NCBI GenBank assembly: GCA_937995745.1
Contig: CALKIU010000070.1
Location: 52,302-116,301, forward strand
Length of the DNA: 64,000 nucleotides
Direction of reading: 5' to 3'
From: an uncultured Bacillaceae bacterium
GTDB lineage: Bacteria > Bacillota > Bacilli > Bacillales > Cytobacillaceae
In this document: one piece after another, positions 1 to 8,617 of the stretch
Layout of the letters: the number at the start of each line of letters is the position of its first letter
Numbering within the stretch: the stretch's first letter is position 1
The notes under the pieces: generated by a model
The model's database searches: none
Seen by the model: only the letters and a program-made list of their open reading frames with translations
What the model was told of the DNA's origin: nothing
Translations under genes and position numbers: made by a program

Positions 1-1481
1 CGGCAGCTGATATATATGACCGGTTACCGGATTTTGTCTTTGATGATCTCTCTATGCAAAAGTTCACCCCTTATGGAGATCGCAAAGATTATCCCGAGTT
101 GACTGATGAGGAGTGGGAGAAGGTCGCCTGGGACCCCCTTCAGGATTGTTTTACATGCGACCGCCGCCATCGTTGCGGCCAAACGCTGCACAGGGATTAT
201 TACCGGGGGGCGAAAGATCTGATCATTTGTTCACAAGATTTCTTCATGGAACATATTTGGACGAAAGAATCAAGGAAACGGGAAGGGCAGCTTCCGCTCT
301 TACCGGAAAGTTGTTGCGTTGTGTTCGATGAAGGCCATTTGCTCGAATATGCTTGCCAAAAGGCGCTGACGTACCGCCTTGAAGAAATGACCCTGGAAAC
401 CCTACTGGAACGATTGATGTCCAATGACGTCAGGGAAGCGACATTGTATGCCATCGAAGAAGCGATTGAGCATAATGTGCGATTTTTTGAACTGCTGAAA
501 AAATCAGCCCGGAAAATTGCCGGATCCGATAAGCAAGCGATCAAAAAAACGGCCGAATTGACAGAAGCCGCCCGGAAACTGAAAGATTCCCTGGAAAAAT
601 TGCTGGATGAATTAGTTTTTGACAGTGAAATGTATGTCATTGATGAATACGAATTAAGAATCGTCGAAGAACACCTGGATCAAATCGTATATTCCCTTTC
701 TTTATTTATCAGGGAGCTGAAAGGAATTCTTTGGTTCGAAGAAGAAGAAGGACAAAGAACCCTTGTCATCATGCCGCGCATGGTGGAAGAATTTATGCGG
801 GAAGAAGTGTTTTCCCAGAAAAAACCGTATATCTTTTCTTCGGCCACATTGTCAGATCATAAATCTTTCACATATTTGGCAAACAGCCTCGGAATCAGCG
901 ATTATTTATCTTTTTCAGTGGCATCGCCTTTCGATTACGACCGGAATATGAAAATATTCATGCCGCTTTTTCCGGAAGGCCGCTTTGAAGACAAAATGCG
1001 GTATGCCAAAGAGCAGTTAGTGAAAACAGGGGGACGGGGTCTCGTTTTGTTTTCGAATCAAGAGGAATTGCAAATGTTTAAAAGATTTTTGAGCGATGTC
1101 CGTTTTCCCGTCTATGCGGAAGGAGACGCAGAAATCAGCACCCTTGTCGCCCATTTCCAGAGGGAAGAGAGTTCTGTCCTCCTTTCTATGAATCTATGGG
1201 AGGGCCTTGATGTCCCGGGGCCCGCTTTGGAGAATTTAATTATATTTAATCTGCCGTTTCCGCCCCATGATCCGGTTTTTGAAGCAAAAAGGGAAACGAC
1301 CAAAGATCCGTTTCAAGAAGTCGATCTCCCCTACATGCTGCTCCGCTTGAAGCAGGGGGTAGGGCGGTTAATCCGCACGAGAGAAGACAAAGGGCAAGTT
1401 CACATTCTGGCGGAAAACTCGCTTCCTGGAGATGTTTATATGAAAATAAAAAATATTCTTCCGACAAAAGTAATTGAATAA
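1..1481 (+). CDS. ypvA: DinG/XPD-family ATP-dependent DNA helicase, 5' end cut by window edge
   Basis: Superfamily 2 helicase of the DinG/YpvA group, expected to unwind DNA 5'-3' in repair or structure resolution. The reading frame is open from base 3, so the first ATG at 54 is internal and the N-terminus with Walker A lies outside the window. Visible: a Cys cluster (CFTCDRRHRC, then C in IICSQD) that fits the Fe-S domain, the DEGH Walker B box (VVFDEGH), a motif III-like SSATLS, and motif VI GVGRLIRT near the C-terminus. About 490 residues are present of the roughly 640 usual for YpvA. The next gene is a YpwA homologue, the same adjacency as in B. subtilis, which supports YpvA over the longer DinG with an exonuclease domain. 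Confidence 0.85.
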   Translation, partial: AADIYDRLPDFVFDDLSMQKFTPYGDRKDYPELTDEEWEKVAWDPLQDCFTCDRRHRCGQTLHRDYYRGAKDLIICSQDFFMEHIWTKESRKREGQLPLLPESCCVVFDEGHLLEYACQKALTYRLEEMTLETLLERLMSNDVREATLYAIEEAIEHNVRFFELLKKSARKIAGSDKQAIKKTAELTEAARKLKDSLEKLLDELVFDSEMYVIDEYELRIVEEHLDQIVYSLSLFIRELKGILWFEEEEGQRTLVIMPRMVEEFMREEVFSQKKPYIFSSATLSDHKSFTYLANSLGISDYLSFSVASPFDYDRNMKIFMPLFPEGRFEDKMRYAKEQLVKTGGRGLVLFSNQEELQMFKRFLSDVRFPVYAEGDAEISTLVAHFQREESSVLLSMNLWEGLDVPGPALENLIIFNLPFPPHDPVFEAKRETTKDPFQEVDLPYMLLRLKQGVGRLIRTREDKGQVHILAENSLPGDVYMKIKNILPTKVIE

Positions 1482-1485
1482 TCTT

Positions 1486-1520
1486 AAAGAGCCGTTCAGG
1501 AATGAACCGGCTCTTTTTTT
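1486..1520 (+). terminator. Rho-independent terminator after helicase gene
   Basis: Nine-base stem AAAGAGCCG / CGGCTCTTT followed by a T run, five bases after the helicase stop codon. Confidence 0.85.
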
Positions 1521-1651
1521 CCCCAACCGCCTTTTTTGTATCCGTCTTTTTTTCAGTAATGACAATTTCCATTTTATGCATCATTTTGAAAGCGTTTTTG
1601 CAGCATTTGTGATAAAATGGTAAGTATCTTATCTTGGGGGGGATACAGAAA

Positions 1652-3175
1652 ATGGAAGAAAATATTTGCCGATTGGAAGAGGAATTCATGAATTATGTAA
1701 ACAAAATGGCTGCTTTTAAAGAGGCCCTTTCATTAATTACCTGGGATATGAGAACGGGTGCTCCGGAAGCGGGCATGAAACAGCGTGCGAATGTGATAGG
1801 GGCCCTTTCCTCTGAAATTTTCCGGATGTCAACGTCTGAAGAAATGGCTGCTTATATAGCAATCATCACGAAAAAAGAGGTAAACGGACGTTTATCCCCG
1901 GTAACGAAAAAAACGGCCGACCATTGCAAGAAAGAATACGAGCGAAACCGCCGCATTCCGCCGGATAAGCATAAGGAATACGTTATTCTCCGGTCAAAAG
2001 CGGAAACCGTATGGCAGGAGGCAAAAAGGAAAGCGGACTTTGAAAAATTTCGCCCCTGGCTTGAAAAATTGGTGGAGTTCAATAAATATTTTATTGATTG
2101 TTGGGGTTATCGGGGAAATAAATACAATACGTTGTTGGACTTATACGAACCGGGGATGACGGTCGATATTTTGGATCAAGTGTTTGCTGAAATACGCAGG
2201 AAGATTATCCCCCTTGTCAAAGCCATCGCCCGCTCTCCTGTGAAGCCGAATGAGAACATCTTGTTCCGCTATTTTCCAAAAGAACGGCAAAAAGTTTTCT
2301 GCGAGGAACTTTTGAAACAAATAGGTTATGATTTTGCCGGCGGAAGGTTGGACACATCTGCTCATCCTTTTACGGCCGGTATCAATCCCGGGGATGTAAG
2401 AATAACGACAAAATATGATGAGCGCGATTTCCGAACGGCCGTGTTCAGCGCCATTCACGAAGGCGGCCATGCCCTTTATGAACAAAATATAGCCGGAGAG
2501 CTCGTCGGCACTCCGTTATGTACGGGAACTTCCATGGGTATACACGAATCCCAATCGTTATTTTATGAAAACTTCATCGGAAGAAATTACCATTTTTGGA
2601 AAAGAAATTTCGGCCTTCTTAATGAGTGTTCGGGAGGTCTATTCACTGATCTTTCATTAGACGATTTTTACTTGGCGATCAATGTTGTCCGGCCCTCTCT
2701 TATCCGCATTGAAGCAGATGAATTGACCTATACATTACATATTATCATCCGTTATGAAATCGAGAAAGCCTTGTTTAACGAAGAAATACATGTTGCGGAA
2801 TTGCCGGAAATTTGGCGGGAAAAATATGAAAAGTATCTCGGAGTGACACCGGAACATGACGGAGAAGGGGTGCTTCAGGATATCCATTGGGCAAGCGGAA
2901 GCTTCGGCTATTTTCCCTCATATGCGCTCGGTTTTATTTACGGTGCCCAATTTAAACAAGCGCTGATGAAAGATCTTCCTCAATTCGACCAATTGCTCAG
3001 GGAAGGAAATTTGCTTCCGGTAAAAAGGTGGTTTAATAGAAAAGTGCACCAATTCGGAAAGATGAAGGAACCGTTGGAACTGGTCAAAGACGCCACCGGA
3101 GAGGATTTGAACCCGGCATATTTCATCGATTATTTAGAAAAAAAATACAGCGCTCTTTACCGGCTGTCGTCATGA
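1652..3175 (+). CDS. ypwA: M32-family metallocarboxypeptidase (Taq type)
   Basis: Zinc carboxypeptidase removing C-terminal residues from peptides in the cytoplasm. The zinc motif HEGGH is at residues 269-273 and is followed by the family HES(Q)S segment (GIHESQS) carrying the third ligand glutamate. The 507 residues match the family size of about 500. The ATG at 1652 was chosen because a G-rich Shine-Dalgarno (1636-1642) sits 9 bases upstream; the in-frame TTG at 1634 lies before that site. The gene has its own leader after the helicase terminator. The C-terminal motif of M32 enzymes (YALGFIYGAQ) is present. No obvious hairpin terminator follows. Confidence 0.93.
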   Translation: MEENICRLEEEFMNYVNKMAAFKEALSLITWDMRTGAPEAGMKQRANVIGALSSEIFRMSTSEEMAAYIAIITKKEVNGRLSPVTKKTADHCKKEYERNRRIPPDKHKEYVILRSKAETVWQEAKRKADFEKFRPWLEKLVEFNKYFIDCWGYRGNKYNTLLDLYEPGMTVDILDQVFAEIRRKIIPLVKAIARSPVKPNENILFRYFPKERQKVFCEELLKQIGYDFAGGRLDTSAHPFTAGINPGDVRITTKYDERDFRTAVFSAIHEGGHALYEQNIAGELVGTPLCTGTSMGIHESQSLFYENFIGRNYHFWKRNFGLLNECSGGLFTDLSLDDFYLAINVVRPSLIRIEADELTYTLHIIIRYEIEKALFNEEIHVAELPEIWREKYEKYLGVTPEHDGEGVLQDIHWASGSFGYFPSYALGFIYGAQFKQALMKDLPQFDQLLREGNLLPVKRWFNRKVHQFGKMKEPLELVKDATGEDLNPAYFIDYLEKKYSALYRLSS

Positions 3176-3304
3176 TTCAGTCAGGCAGCAGGGAAGGAAA
3201 AAGAGCGGAAATTTCAAGGCATTCGCTTTTTGGGGAATAAACCTCGATACGGCACAGGTGCAGAACTTTCCTGACGATTTGGCCGTACGGACGCACAGAT
3301 AAAA

Positions 3305-3339
3305 ACACGAAAAAAGGGATTTCGAATTGAAGTCCCTTT
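3305..3339 (-). terminator. Terminator for the oxidase IIa gene (minus strand)
   Basis: Read on the minus strand, AAAGGGA, a 13-base loop and TCCCTTT are followed by T-rich sequence. It lies downstream of the small gene at 3404-3553 and makes it monocistronic. Confidence 0.6.
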
Positions 3340-3403
3340 CCATATAAATCAATTAGGCTACAGCGGCAATCGCCTCATGAAGAAGGTGCAGTTCATCCGT
3401 CGG

Positions 3404-3553
3404 TCAAAAACTTTGGAAAAACAGAAAGTAAATACCTACCCAAGCGGCAATGAGGAAGAATCCCGTCAACAACACAGAGGCAATCGCGTTTTTTAACGAC
3501 GTTTGATCTTCCAATTCGGCTTTTACCTTGTTTCCAAGTTTTGCCTTCTCCAT
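3404..3553 (-). CDS. Cytochrome c oxidase subunit IIa-like small membrane protein (orphan)
   Basis: A 49-residue protein with a charged N-terminus (MEKAKLGNKVKAELE) and one transmembrane helix ending in WVGIYFLFF. The helix resembles the CoxIIa/CbaD subunit of ba3-type oxidases, where a single helix ending in WLGVY-FF fills the place of a subunit II helix. A GGAAGG ribosome site precedes the ATG. In thermophilic Bacillaceae this subunit is normally followed by oxidase subunits II and I; here only a terminator and 230 bases of empty sequence follow, then the convergent carboxypeptidase gene. Either the oxidase genes are elsewhere or this is a relic. The family call is from sequence resemblance only. 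Confidence 0.65.
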   Translation of the reverse strand: MEKAKLGNKVKAELEDQTSLKNAIASVLLTGFFLIAAWVGIYFLFFQSF

Positions 3554-3737
3554 CCTTCCCACTCCCTAAATTGTTCGGTGTGATATAAGTCTCACTACTA
3601 TCATAATACAAAATATTTTAAAAAAATACATCTATTTTATTGAATTTCAAAAATTATTCATTAATTGGGTATACAGTATAATTATAGTAAAAAGTTGATG
3701 GATCAATGATTCTTCTCTCGTTTTTTCGGAAAATTTT

Positions 3738-3765
3738 TTGACAATTTTGTTACAAATTATAATAT
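3738..3765 (+). promoter_or_regulatory. Possible sigma-A promoter upstream of zinc-ribbon gene
   Basis: TTGACA (3738-3743), 16-base spacer, TAATAT (3760-3765), inside an A+T-rich intergenic stretch of about 385 bases (3554-3940) that otherwise holds nothing I recognise. It points to the gene at 3941 but would give a leader of about 170 bases. Confidence 0.35.
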
Positions 3766-3940
3766 ATAAAAACTAATAAAAAAACAATGTGACAACAGTT
3801 CGAAGAAACATTTCCACAAATTCGCCAATAATCGTCACAAAATGGGCAAGATTTATTCATAGTTTTGCTAAACACAGAAATGATTCATGATTAATAAAAT
3901 GAAATACCATGACACAATTGCCAAATGAGAGGGATGCAAT

Positions 3941-4081
3941 ATGGAAAAGTATTACTGTGACCATTGCAGAACATTATATGACAGTGTGTCAGTGTGCCAA
4001 AATTGCGGGAATACTGTAACAAAGAAAATTTGGATTGAAGTGCAGGCGCAGCCGGAAGAAAAAGGTTTGCAAAATGACTGA
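3941..4081 (+). CDS. Small zinc-ribbon protein, unknown function
   Basis: A 46-residue protein (MEKYYCDHCRTLYDS...) with two CxxC knuckles (CDHC near residue 6, CQNC near residue 20), which would bind one zinc ion. A GAGGG ribosome site lies 6-10 bases before the ATG. The C-terminal half is a short beta-like strand (KKIWIEVQAQ) and an acidic tail. Followed about 110 bases later by a strong terminator. I do not recognise the family; compact zinc ribbons like this occur widely in Bacillus as uncharacterised proteins. Confidence 0.6.
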   Translation: MEKYYCDHCRTLYDSVSVCQNCGNTVTKKIWIEVQAQPEEKGLQND

Positions 4082-4189
4082 AAAACATAACTGTTCCATC
4101 TTTCCCGGCTGCCGTGAAATAAGGAATCGCGCATGATCATGGGGAAGATATCTTGTTCGTGCACAACAACCCCTTCAATACAAATGCGG

Positions 4190-4217
4190 ACTCCCCCGTT
4201 GAACGGGGGAGTTTTTT
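4190..4217 (+). terminator. Strong Rho-independent terminator
   Basis: Perfect palindrome ACTCCCCCGTT / GAACGGGGGAGT followed by a T run; ends the zinc-ribbon unit. Confidence 0.85.
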
Positions 4218-4271
4218 TGACGGAAATGTGTCAGGTGTTCCGTTTCCCTTGCTGAGTATACCGGGACGTAA

Positions 4272-4300
4272 TTGTCTTGGCGGAAAAAATGTGCTAATAT
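4272..4300 (+). promoter_or_regulatory. Sigma-A promoter of the microprotein unit
   Basis: TTGTCT (4272-4277), 17-base spacer, TAATAT (4295-4300). The predicted start near 4307 falls just before a Fur-like dyad and 43 bases before a short ORF. Confidence 0.6.
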
Positions 4301-4311
4301 GTAAGTAAGAA

Positions 4312-4326
4312 TGAAAATTATTCTCA
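4312..4326. promoter_or_regulatory. Fur-box-like operator
   Basis: TGAAAATTATTCTCA matches the 7-1-7 Fur/PerR-family dyad TGATAATnATTATCA at 12 of 14 specified positions. It lies at about +6 to +20 of the predicted transcript, where a bound repressor would block initiation. PerR or Zur boxes resemble Fur boxes, so the metal sensed is an inference. Confidence 0.5.
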
Positions 4327-4349
4327 TGTCCAAGAAAGTTGGGATACAT

Positions 4350-4433
4350 ATGACGGCATTATTTATTGCGGCGTCAATACTTATATACTTGGCCATTATG
4401 AAATACATTTTGAGAAATGTTTGCAGGCCTTGA
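4350..4433 (+). CDS. Putative 27-residue hydrophobic microprotein
   Basis: Short ORF MTALFIAASILIYLAIM... with one predicted transmembrane segment (residues 2-17) and a basic tail (KYILRNVCRP). A weak ribosome site (AGTTGGGA) lies 6-13 bases before the ATG. The ORF sits alone between a sigma-A promoter with a Fur-like box and a terminator at 4461-4490, giving a transcript of about 180 bases. It could be a small iron-stress membrane peptide or only the leader of a small regulatory RNA. No homologue is recalled. Confidence 0.4.
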   Translation: MTALFIAASILIYLAIMKYILRNVCRP

Positions 4434-4460
4434 TGAGGCTTGTGCAAGAAGATGGATGCG

Positions 4461-4490
4461 CACCGGTGGAATCCGGTGTTTTTTGTTTTT
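4461..4490 (+). terminator. Terminator of the microprotein unit
   Basis: CACCGG - TGGAAT - CCGGTG followed by TTTTTTGTTTTT, ending a transcript that starts near 4307. Confidence 0.7.
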
Positions 4491-4697
4491 GGAGACATAA
4501 CATTTGGCGAAGGTGCTCTGAATCACGCCTTTCATGCTTCGTTCTTCCGCAGCTAACACTCTTTATTCCTGTTTTATGTTTCGTTTTTCCCTGATTTGAC
4601 TGATTTTTGTCTTTATAATAGTGGGAAAAGTACAAAAAATCAGTTAAAATATTGTCATATTTTAAATACGAACAAAGAGGGATAAGGAGTAGTATGT

Positions 4698-7600
4698 ATG
4701 GCACACACGACGACGGTTCAACAAGAAACAGAAGCATTATTGGCAAAGATTGCCGCTTTGCACGACTTATTTTTAAAAAACCATGATACAGAACGGGCGC
4801 ACAAGGCAAAGCAACTGGCGGAAAAATATGCCGTCGGGGAATTCGCCGTCGCTTTCTGCGGCCATTTTTCCGCCGGCAAATCGAGCATGATAAACAGATT
4901 AATCGGTGAACGTATTCTTCCGTCAAGCCCGATTCCCACAAGCGCAAATCTCGTGAAGATTAAATCAGGAAAAGAACAAGCAAAAGTGTTTTTGAAAAAC
5001 GGGGAAGTACTGCTGTTTCCCGCGCCATATGATTTTGAACGGATAAAATCTTACTGTAAAAACGGGGATGAAATATATACGGTTGAAATCAGCCACCGGA
5101 TGGATCACCTGCCGTCCCATGCTGTCATTATGGATACGCCGGGGATCGATTCAACGGACGACGCGCACAGAATTGCCACCGAATCGGCCTTGCATTTGGC
5201 GGATATTGTTTTTTACGTGATGGACTATAATCATGTTCAATCAGAACTGAATTTCATTTTTTTAAAGGAACTGACGGAGGAACGGAAAAAGATCTGTTTG
5301 ATTATCAACCAGATCGACAAGCACCGCGAGGATGAACTGAGTTTTGCCGATTTTAAAAACAGCGTCACCCAGTCTTTCGCTTCGTGGGGAATCTTTCCGG
5401 AACGGATTTTCTACACGTCATTAAAAGAGGACGAACATCCGGAGAATGACTTTCCCCGATTGTTGACGTTTATTCAGGGCGTGATGAGGGAAGGGAAAGA
5501 GAAACTCCCGCAAACGGTATTTGATTCTTTGGTCAAGCTGACAAAGGAGCATGAACAATTTTTGCAAAAACAGGCCGAACCTGCCCTTGAAAAACTGGAG
5601 AACACGCTTTGCCATTGTCCTCCGGAAGAACAAGACAAGATTTTTGACAGTTTGCAAAATGCGGAAACACAACTGGCTGAGCTTGCCTCCGCCCCCGCCC
5701 GCCGGGAAGAGCAAATAAGGGAAGAAGTGGAAAAACTTCTTGGCAATGCCTACATCATGCCTTTTCAGACGAGGAGTCTGGCAGAATCTTATTTGCAATC
5801 CGTGCAGCCCGATTTTAAAGCAGGCTGGCTGTTTGCCCGCCGCAAGACGGAACAGGAAAGGGCAAACAGATTGCAAGTTTTTTATGAAGACCTGCGGGAA
5901 AAAGTCCGGGCGCAAATTGAATGGCATATGAAAGAATTGTTTCAAAGAGAGTTGAAAAGGGATAACATTCATGATTCCGGCCTTTTGGGCATGGTACGGG
6001 AATTTTCCGTTTCTTTTCCCGCGGATTTGCTGCAAAACACCGTCAAACCGGGAGCCCTGTTGTCGGGGCAGTATGTTTTAAATTATACATCTGATGTGGC
6101 CGAAGCAATCAAAGGTCTGGCCAGGCGGGAAAGCCGCCGCTTTCTGACCGAATACCGCCGGGCCTTGGATGAAGAGTACGCGCGAATGAAAATGGAACTG
6201 GAGTTAAAATATAGCAAGCTTTTGAAACTGGCAGAAGCTTATAAAGAAAAAACAGCCCTGTTGGAAGAACAGAAAGCAATCACTTTGGAAATGACGCGCT
6301 ATTTAAGCGGAGATTTTGAACAGCACATTTATCAAGAGACGGCTAAACAACTGATCAAACCAAGTGGAAAAGAAAAGATTGTCCGGGAGCCGATGCCGGA
6401 AATGCCGTCTCTTGGAGCCGACAACCAAACTGCCGTCCGATCCGCCGATGTGAAGAAGCCGGTTCCGGTTGAGGCCGCGAAAACGGCAACAGATGCAGCC
6501 AAAAGGGAACATTTGATCAGGCAGTTGAAGTATGCCGCAAAGGAACTGGCGATTCTTCCCGGCTTTAAAAACAAAGTCCCGGAGCTGGGCGAAAAGGCGG
6601 AGAGGCTGGAACAGAGGCGGTTTACCGTCGCTCTCTTCGGTGCATTCAGCGCCGGAAAATCTTCTTTTGCCAACGCCTTAATCGGGAAGAAATTGCTCCC
6701 GTCTTCGCCCAATCCGACAACTGCGGCCATTAACAAAATTTTGCCGCCCGATGAAAAAAACCGGCATGGCACCGTGAAGGTTCATTTAAAGACAAAAGAG
6801 ACGATGTTTGCCGACGTAAATCGCTCCCTTTCTCTGTTTGACATGACAGCCCATGATTTGGACGACGCGCTTCATTTAATAAAAAAGATCATTAATCATT
6901 CCGGCCGTTTCAGTCCCGACAAAAAAATTCATTATTCTTTTTTACAGGCTTTTTCACAGGGATATCCCGAATTAAAGAACAAGCTTGGTGAACAGATTAC
7001 AACTGATATTTCCGGTTTTGCCGATTTTGCTGCCAACGAAGAAAAATCTTGTTTTGTTGAAATGATTGAGGTCTATTATGATTCCCCGCTTGCGAGAAAA
7101 GGGATCGCCCTCGTCGATACGCCGGGGGCGGATTCGATTAACGCCCGGCATACGGAAGTTGCCTTTGAATATATTAAGAATTCAGATGCCATTCTGTATG
7201 TGACGTATTATAACCATGCTTTTTCTAAAGCGGACCGGGAATTTTTGATTCAGTTGGGGCGTGTCAAGGACGCCTTTGAATTGGACAAAATGTTCTTTAT
7301 CGTCAACGCCATCGATTTGGCCAATGACGACGAGGAAAAAGAGGCTGTTTTACAATATGTTGAAGAAGAATTGACGAAACACGGCATCCGCCACCCCAAT
7401 CTGTTTCCCGTATCCAGTTTGGCCGCTTTGAAAGAAAAGCTGGGTGAACCTGCCGGAATTGAATCGGGAATGCCCCGTTTCGAAGAGTATTTTTACAGAT
7501 TCATTGATCATGATTTAACGGCCATGACAATACAAGCCGCCGAGTTGGAAATGGAGCGTTCCTTGGCCCAGTTGAGAACATATATTCAATCGGCCCGGGA

Positions 7601-8402
7601 AGACGAACAGTTAAGGGAAGAGCGGCTCAGGAAATTGCATGATGAACATGAACGGATTGTAAACATGATTGAGACGGAGGAGGCGGATGTTCTCCTTGAG
7701 CGGCTCGGCCAAGAAATCGACGAACTGATCTATTATGTGAAGCAAAGAGTGTTTTACAGATTCGGCGATTTCTTTAAAGAATCTTTTAACCCCGCTGTTT
7801 TGAAAGATGACGGAAGAAACTTGAAAAAGGCTGTCAAAGATGCCCTTGAAGTGTTTTTAAAAGACTTTGGTTTTGATTTTGCACAAGAGTTGCGGGCGAC
7901 CACTTTGCGAATTGAATCGTTTATCGGCAAACTTCTTAAACAGATGATGGAGACGATCTCCCTCAAGGCAGGGAAAATTTGCGGAGAGTTGACTTTTTCA
8001 CCGTTCGAAGCGGCCAAGGTGGAGAGTCCTTCATTCCAACCCGCCTTTGCGGATACGGACAGGGATTTGTTTAAAAAAGCTTTGTCTTATTTCAAGAATC
8101 CGAAAACATTTTTTGAAAACAACGACCGCAAATTGATGGCTGACGCTCTGGAAGAAGCTTTGCAAAATCCGGCAGAAGACTATTTGTCCCGGGAGAAAGG
8201 AAACTTGACAGCTTTTTATACCGAAAAATTCATCGGGGAAATAAACCGCCTCAAGAGCAGACTGAAGGAACAAACATCGGAATATTATGAAGGAATGTAT
8301 GCGGCGTTAAAAAACGAAATTCCGCTCGAGACGCTTGCGGACATAGAAAGGAAAATCGCTTCGGTCAGAGATACGGCTCAACCCATGAACAATGGGCATT
8401 AA
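4698..8402 (+). CDS. dynA: Tandem bacterial dynamin-like GTPase
   Basis: Membrane-remodelling GTPase with two fused dynamin units (1234 residues; B. subtilis DynA/YpbR is about 1190). Unit 1: P-loop GHFSAGKS at residues 55-62, switch DTPGID near 145, NQIDKH as the base-recognition motif. Unit 2: P-loop GAFSAGKS near 648, DTPGAD near 807, NAIDLA. Long predicted helical stalks follow each GTPase core, rich in Glu/Lys/Arg heptads. The family fuses or tethers membranes and in B. subtilis contributes to phage and membrane-stress tolerance. An AAGGAG site lies 6 bases before the ATG at 4698. Followed by a strong terminator and then ypcP, the same neighbour as in B. subtilis. Confidence 0.92.
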   Translation: MAHTTTVQQETEALLAKIAALHDLFLKNHDTERAHKAKQLAEKYAVGEFAVAFCGHFSAGKSSMINRLIGERILPSSPIPTSANLVKIKSGKEQAKVFLKNGEVLLFPAPYDFERIKSYCKNGDEIYTVEISHRMDHLPSHAVIMDTPGIDSTDDAHRIATESALHLADIVFYVMDYNHVQSELNFIFLKELTEERKKICLIINQIDKHREDELSFADFKNSVTQSFASWGIFPERIFYTSLKEDEHPENDFPRLLTFIQGVMREGKEKLPQTVFDSLVKLTKEHEQFLQKQAEPALEKLENTLCHCPPEEQDKIFDSLQNAETQLAELASAPARREEQIREEVEKLLGNAYIMPFQTRSLAESYLQSVQPDFKAGWLFARRKTEQERANRLQVFYEDLREKVRAQIEWHMKELFQRELKRDNIHDSGLLGMVREFSVSFPADLLQNTVKPGALLSGQYVLNYTSDVAEAIKGLARRESRRFLTEYRRALDEEYARMKMELELKYSKLLKLAEAYKEKTALLEEQKAITLEMTRYLSGDFEQHIYQETAKQLIKPSGKEKIVREPMPEMPSLGADNQTAVRSADVKKPVPVEAAKTATDAAKREHLIRQLKYAAKELAILPGFKNKVPELGEKAERLEQRRFTVALFGAFSAGKSSFANALIGKKLLPSSPNPTTAAINKILPPDEKNRHGTVKVHLKTKETMFADVNRSLSLFDMTAHDLDDALHLIKKIINHSGRFSPDKKIHYSFLQAFSQGYPELKNKLGEQITTDISGFADFAANEEKSCFVEMIEVYYDSPLARKGIALVDTPGADSINARHTEVAFEYIKNSDAILYVTYYNHAFSKADREFLIQLGRVKDAFELDKMFFIVNAIDLANDDEEKEAVLQYVEEELTKHGIRHPNLFPVSSLAALKEKLGEPAGIESGMPRFEEYFYRFIDHDLTAMTIQAAELEMERSLAQLRTYIQSAREDEQLREERLRKLHDEHERIVNMIETEEADVLLERLGQEIDELIYYVKQRVFYRFGDFFKESFNPAVLKDDGRNLKKAVKDALEVFLKDFGFDFAQELRATTLRIESFIGKLLKQMMETISLKAGKICGELTFSPFEAAKVESPSFQPAFADTDRDLFKKALSYFKNPKTFFENNDRKLMADALEEALQNPAEDYLSREKGNLTAFYTEKFIGEINRLKSRLKEQTSEYYEGMYAALKNEIPLETLADIERKIASVRDTAQPMNNGH

Positions 8403-8468
8403 AACATCCCGGAAGAATTTGGATTCGGGCCGGAGACCGTAAGCTGGCCCGTTCCGCCGTTATGGCGG

Positions 8469-8505
8469 AAAAAAGAGAGGCTTTGATTTCAGCCTCTCTT
8501 TTTTC
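8469..8505 (+). terminator. Terminator after dynA
   Basis: AAAAAAGAGAGGCT / AGCCTCTCTTTTTT stem with an 8-base loop and a T tail. Confidence 0.85.
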
Positions 8506-8556
8506 TTGAAAGATAAGGCGCACAAAAGAAGGCCACAGTCAGGAAAAATCCGCTTT

Positions 8557-8594
8557 ACATGTGTCCATCCATTCTTATGCTATAATGGACATGT
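8557..8594 (+). promoter_or_regulatory. ypcP promoter: extended -10 inside an inverted repeat
   Basis: Extended -10 TGCTATAAT (8578-8586) with no good -35. It is flanked by near-identical arms, ACATGTGTCCAT (8557-8568) and ATGGACATGT (8585-8594), which could be an operator dyad over the promoter. Confidence 0.45.
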
Positions 8595-8617
8595 ATTTTT
8601 AGAGGGAGGTTGCATTT

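Noticed and set aside
4396..4947. 183-codon minus-strand open frame overlapping the dynA start
   Set aside because: No ribosome site, overlaps a certain gene, the Fur-box unit and their control signals, and resembles no protein family.
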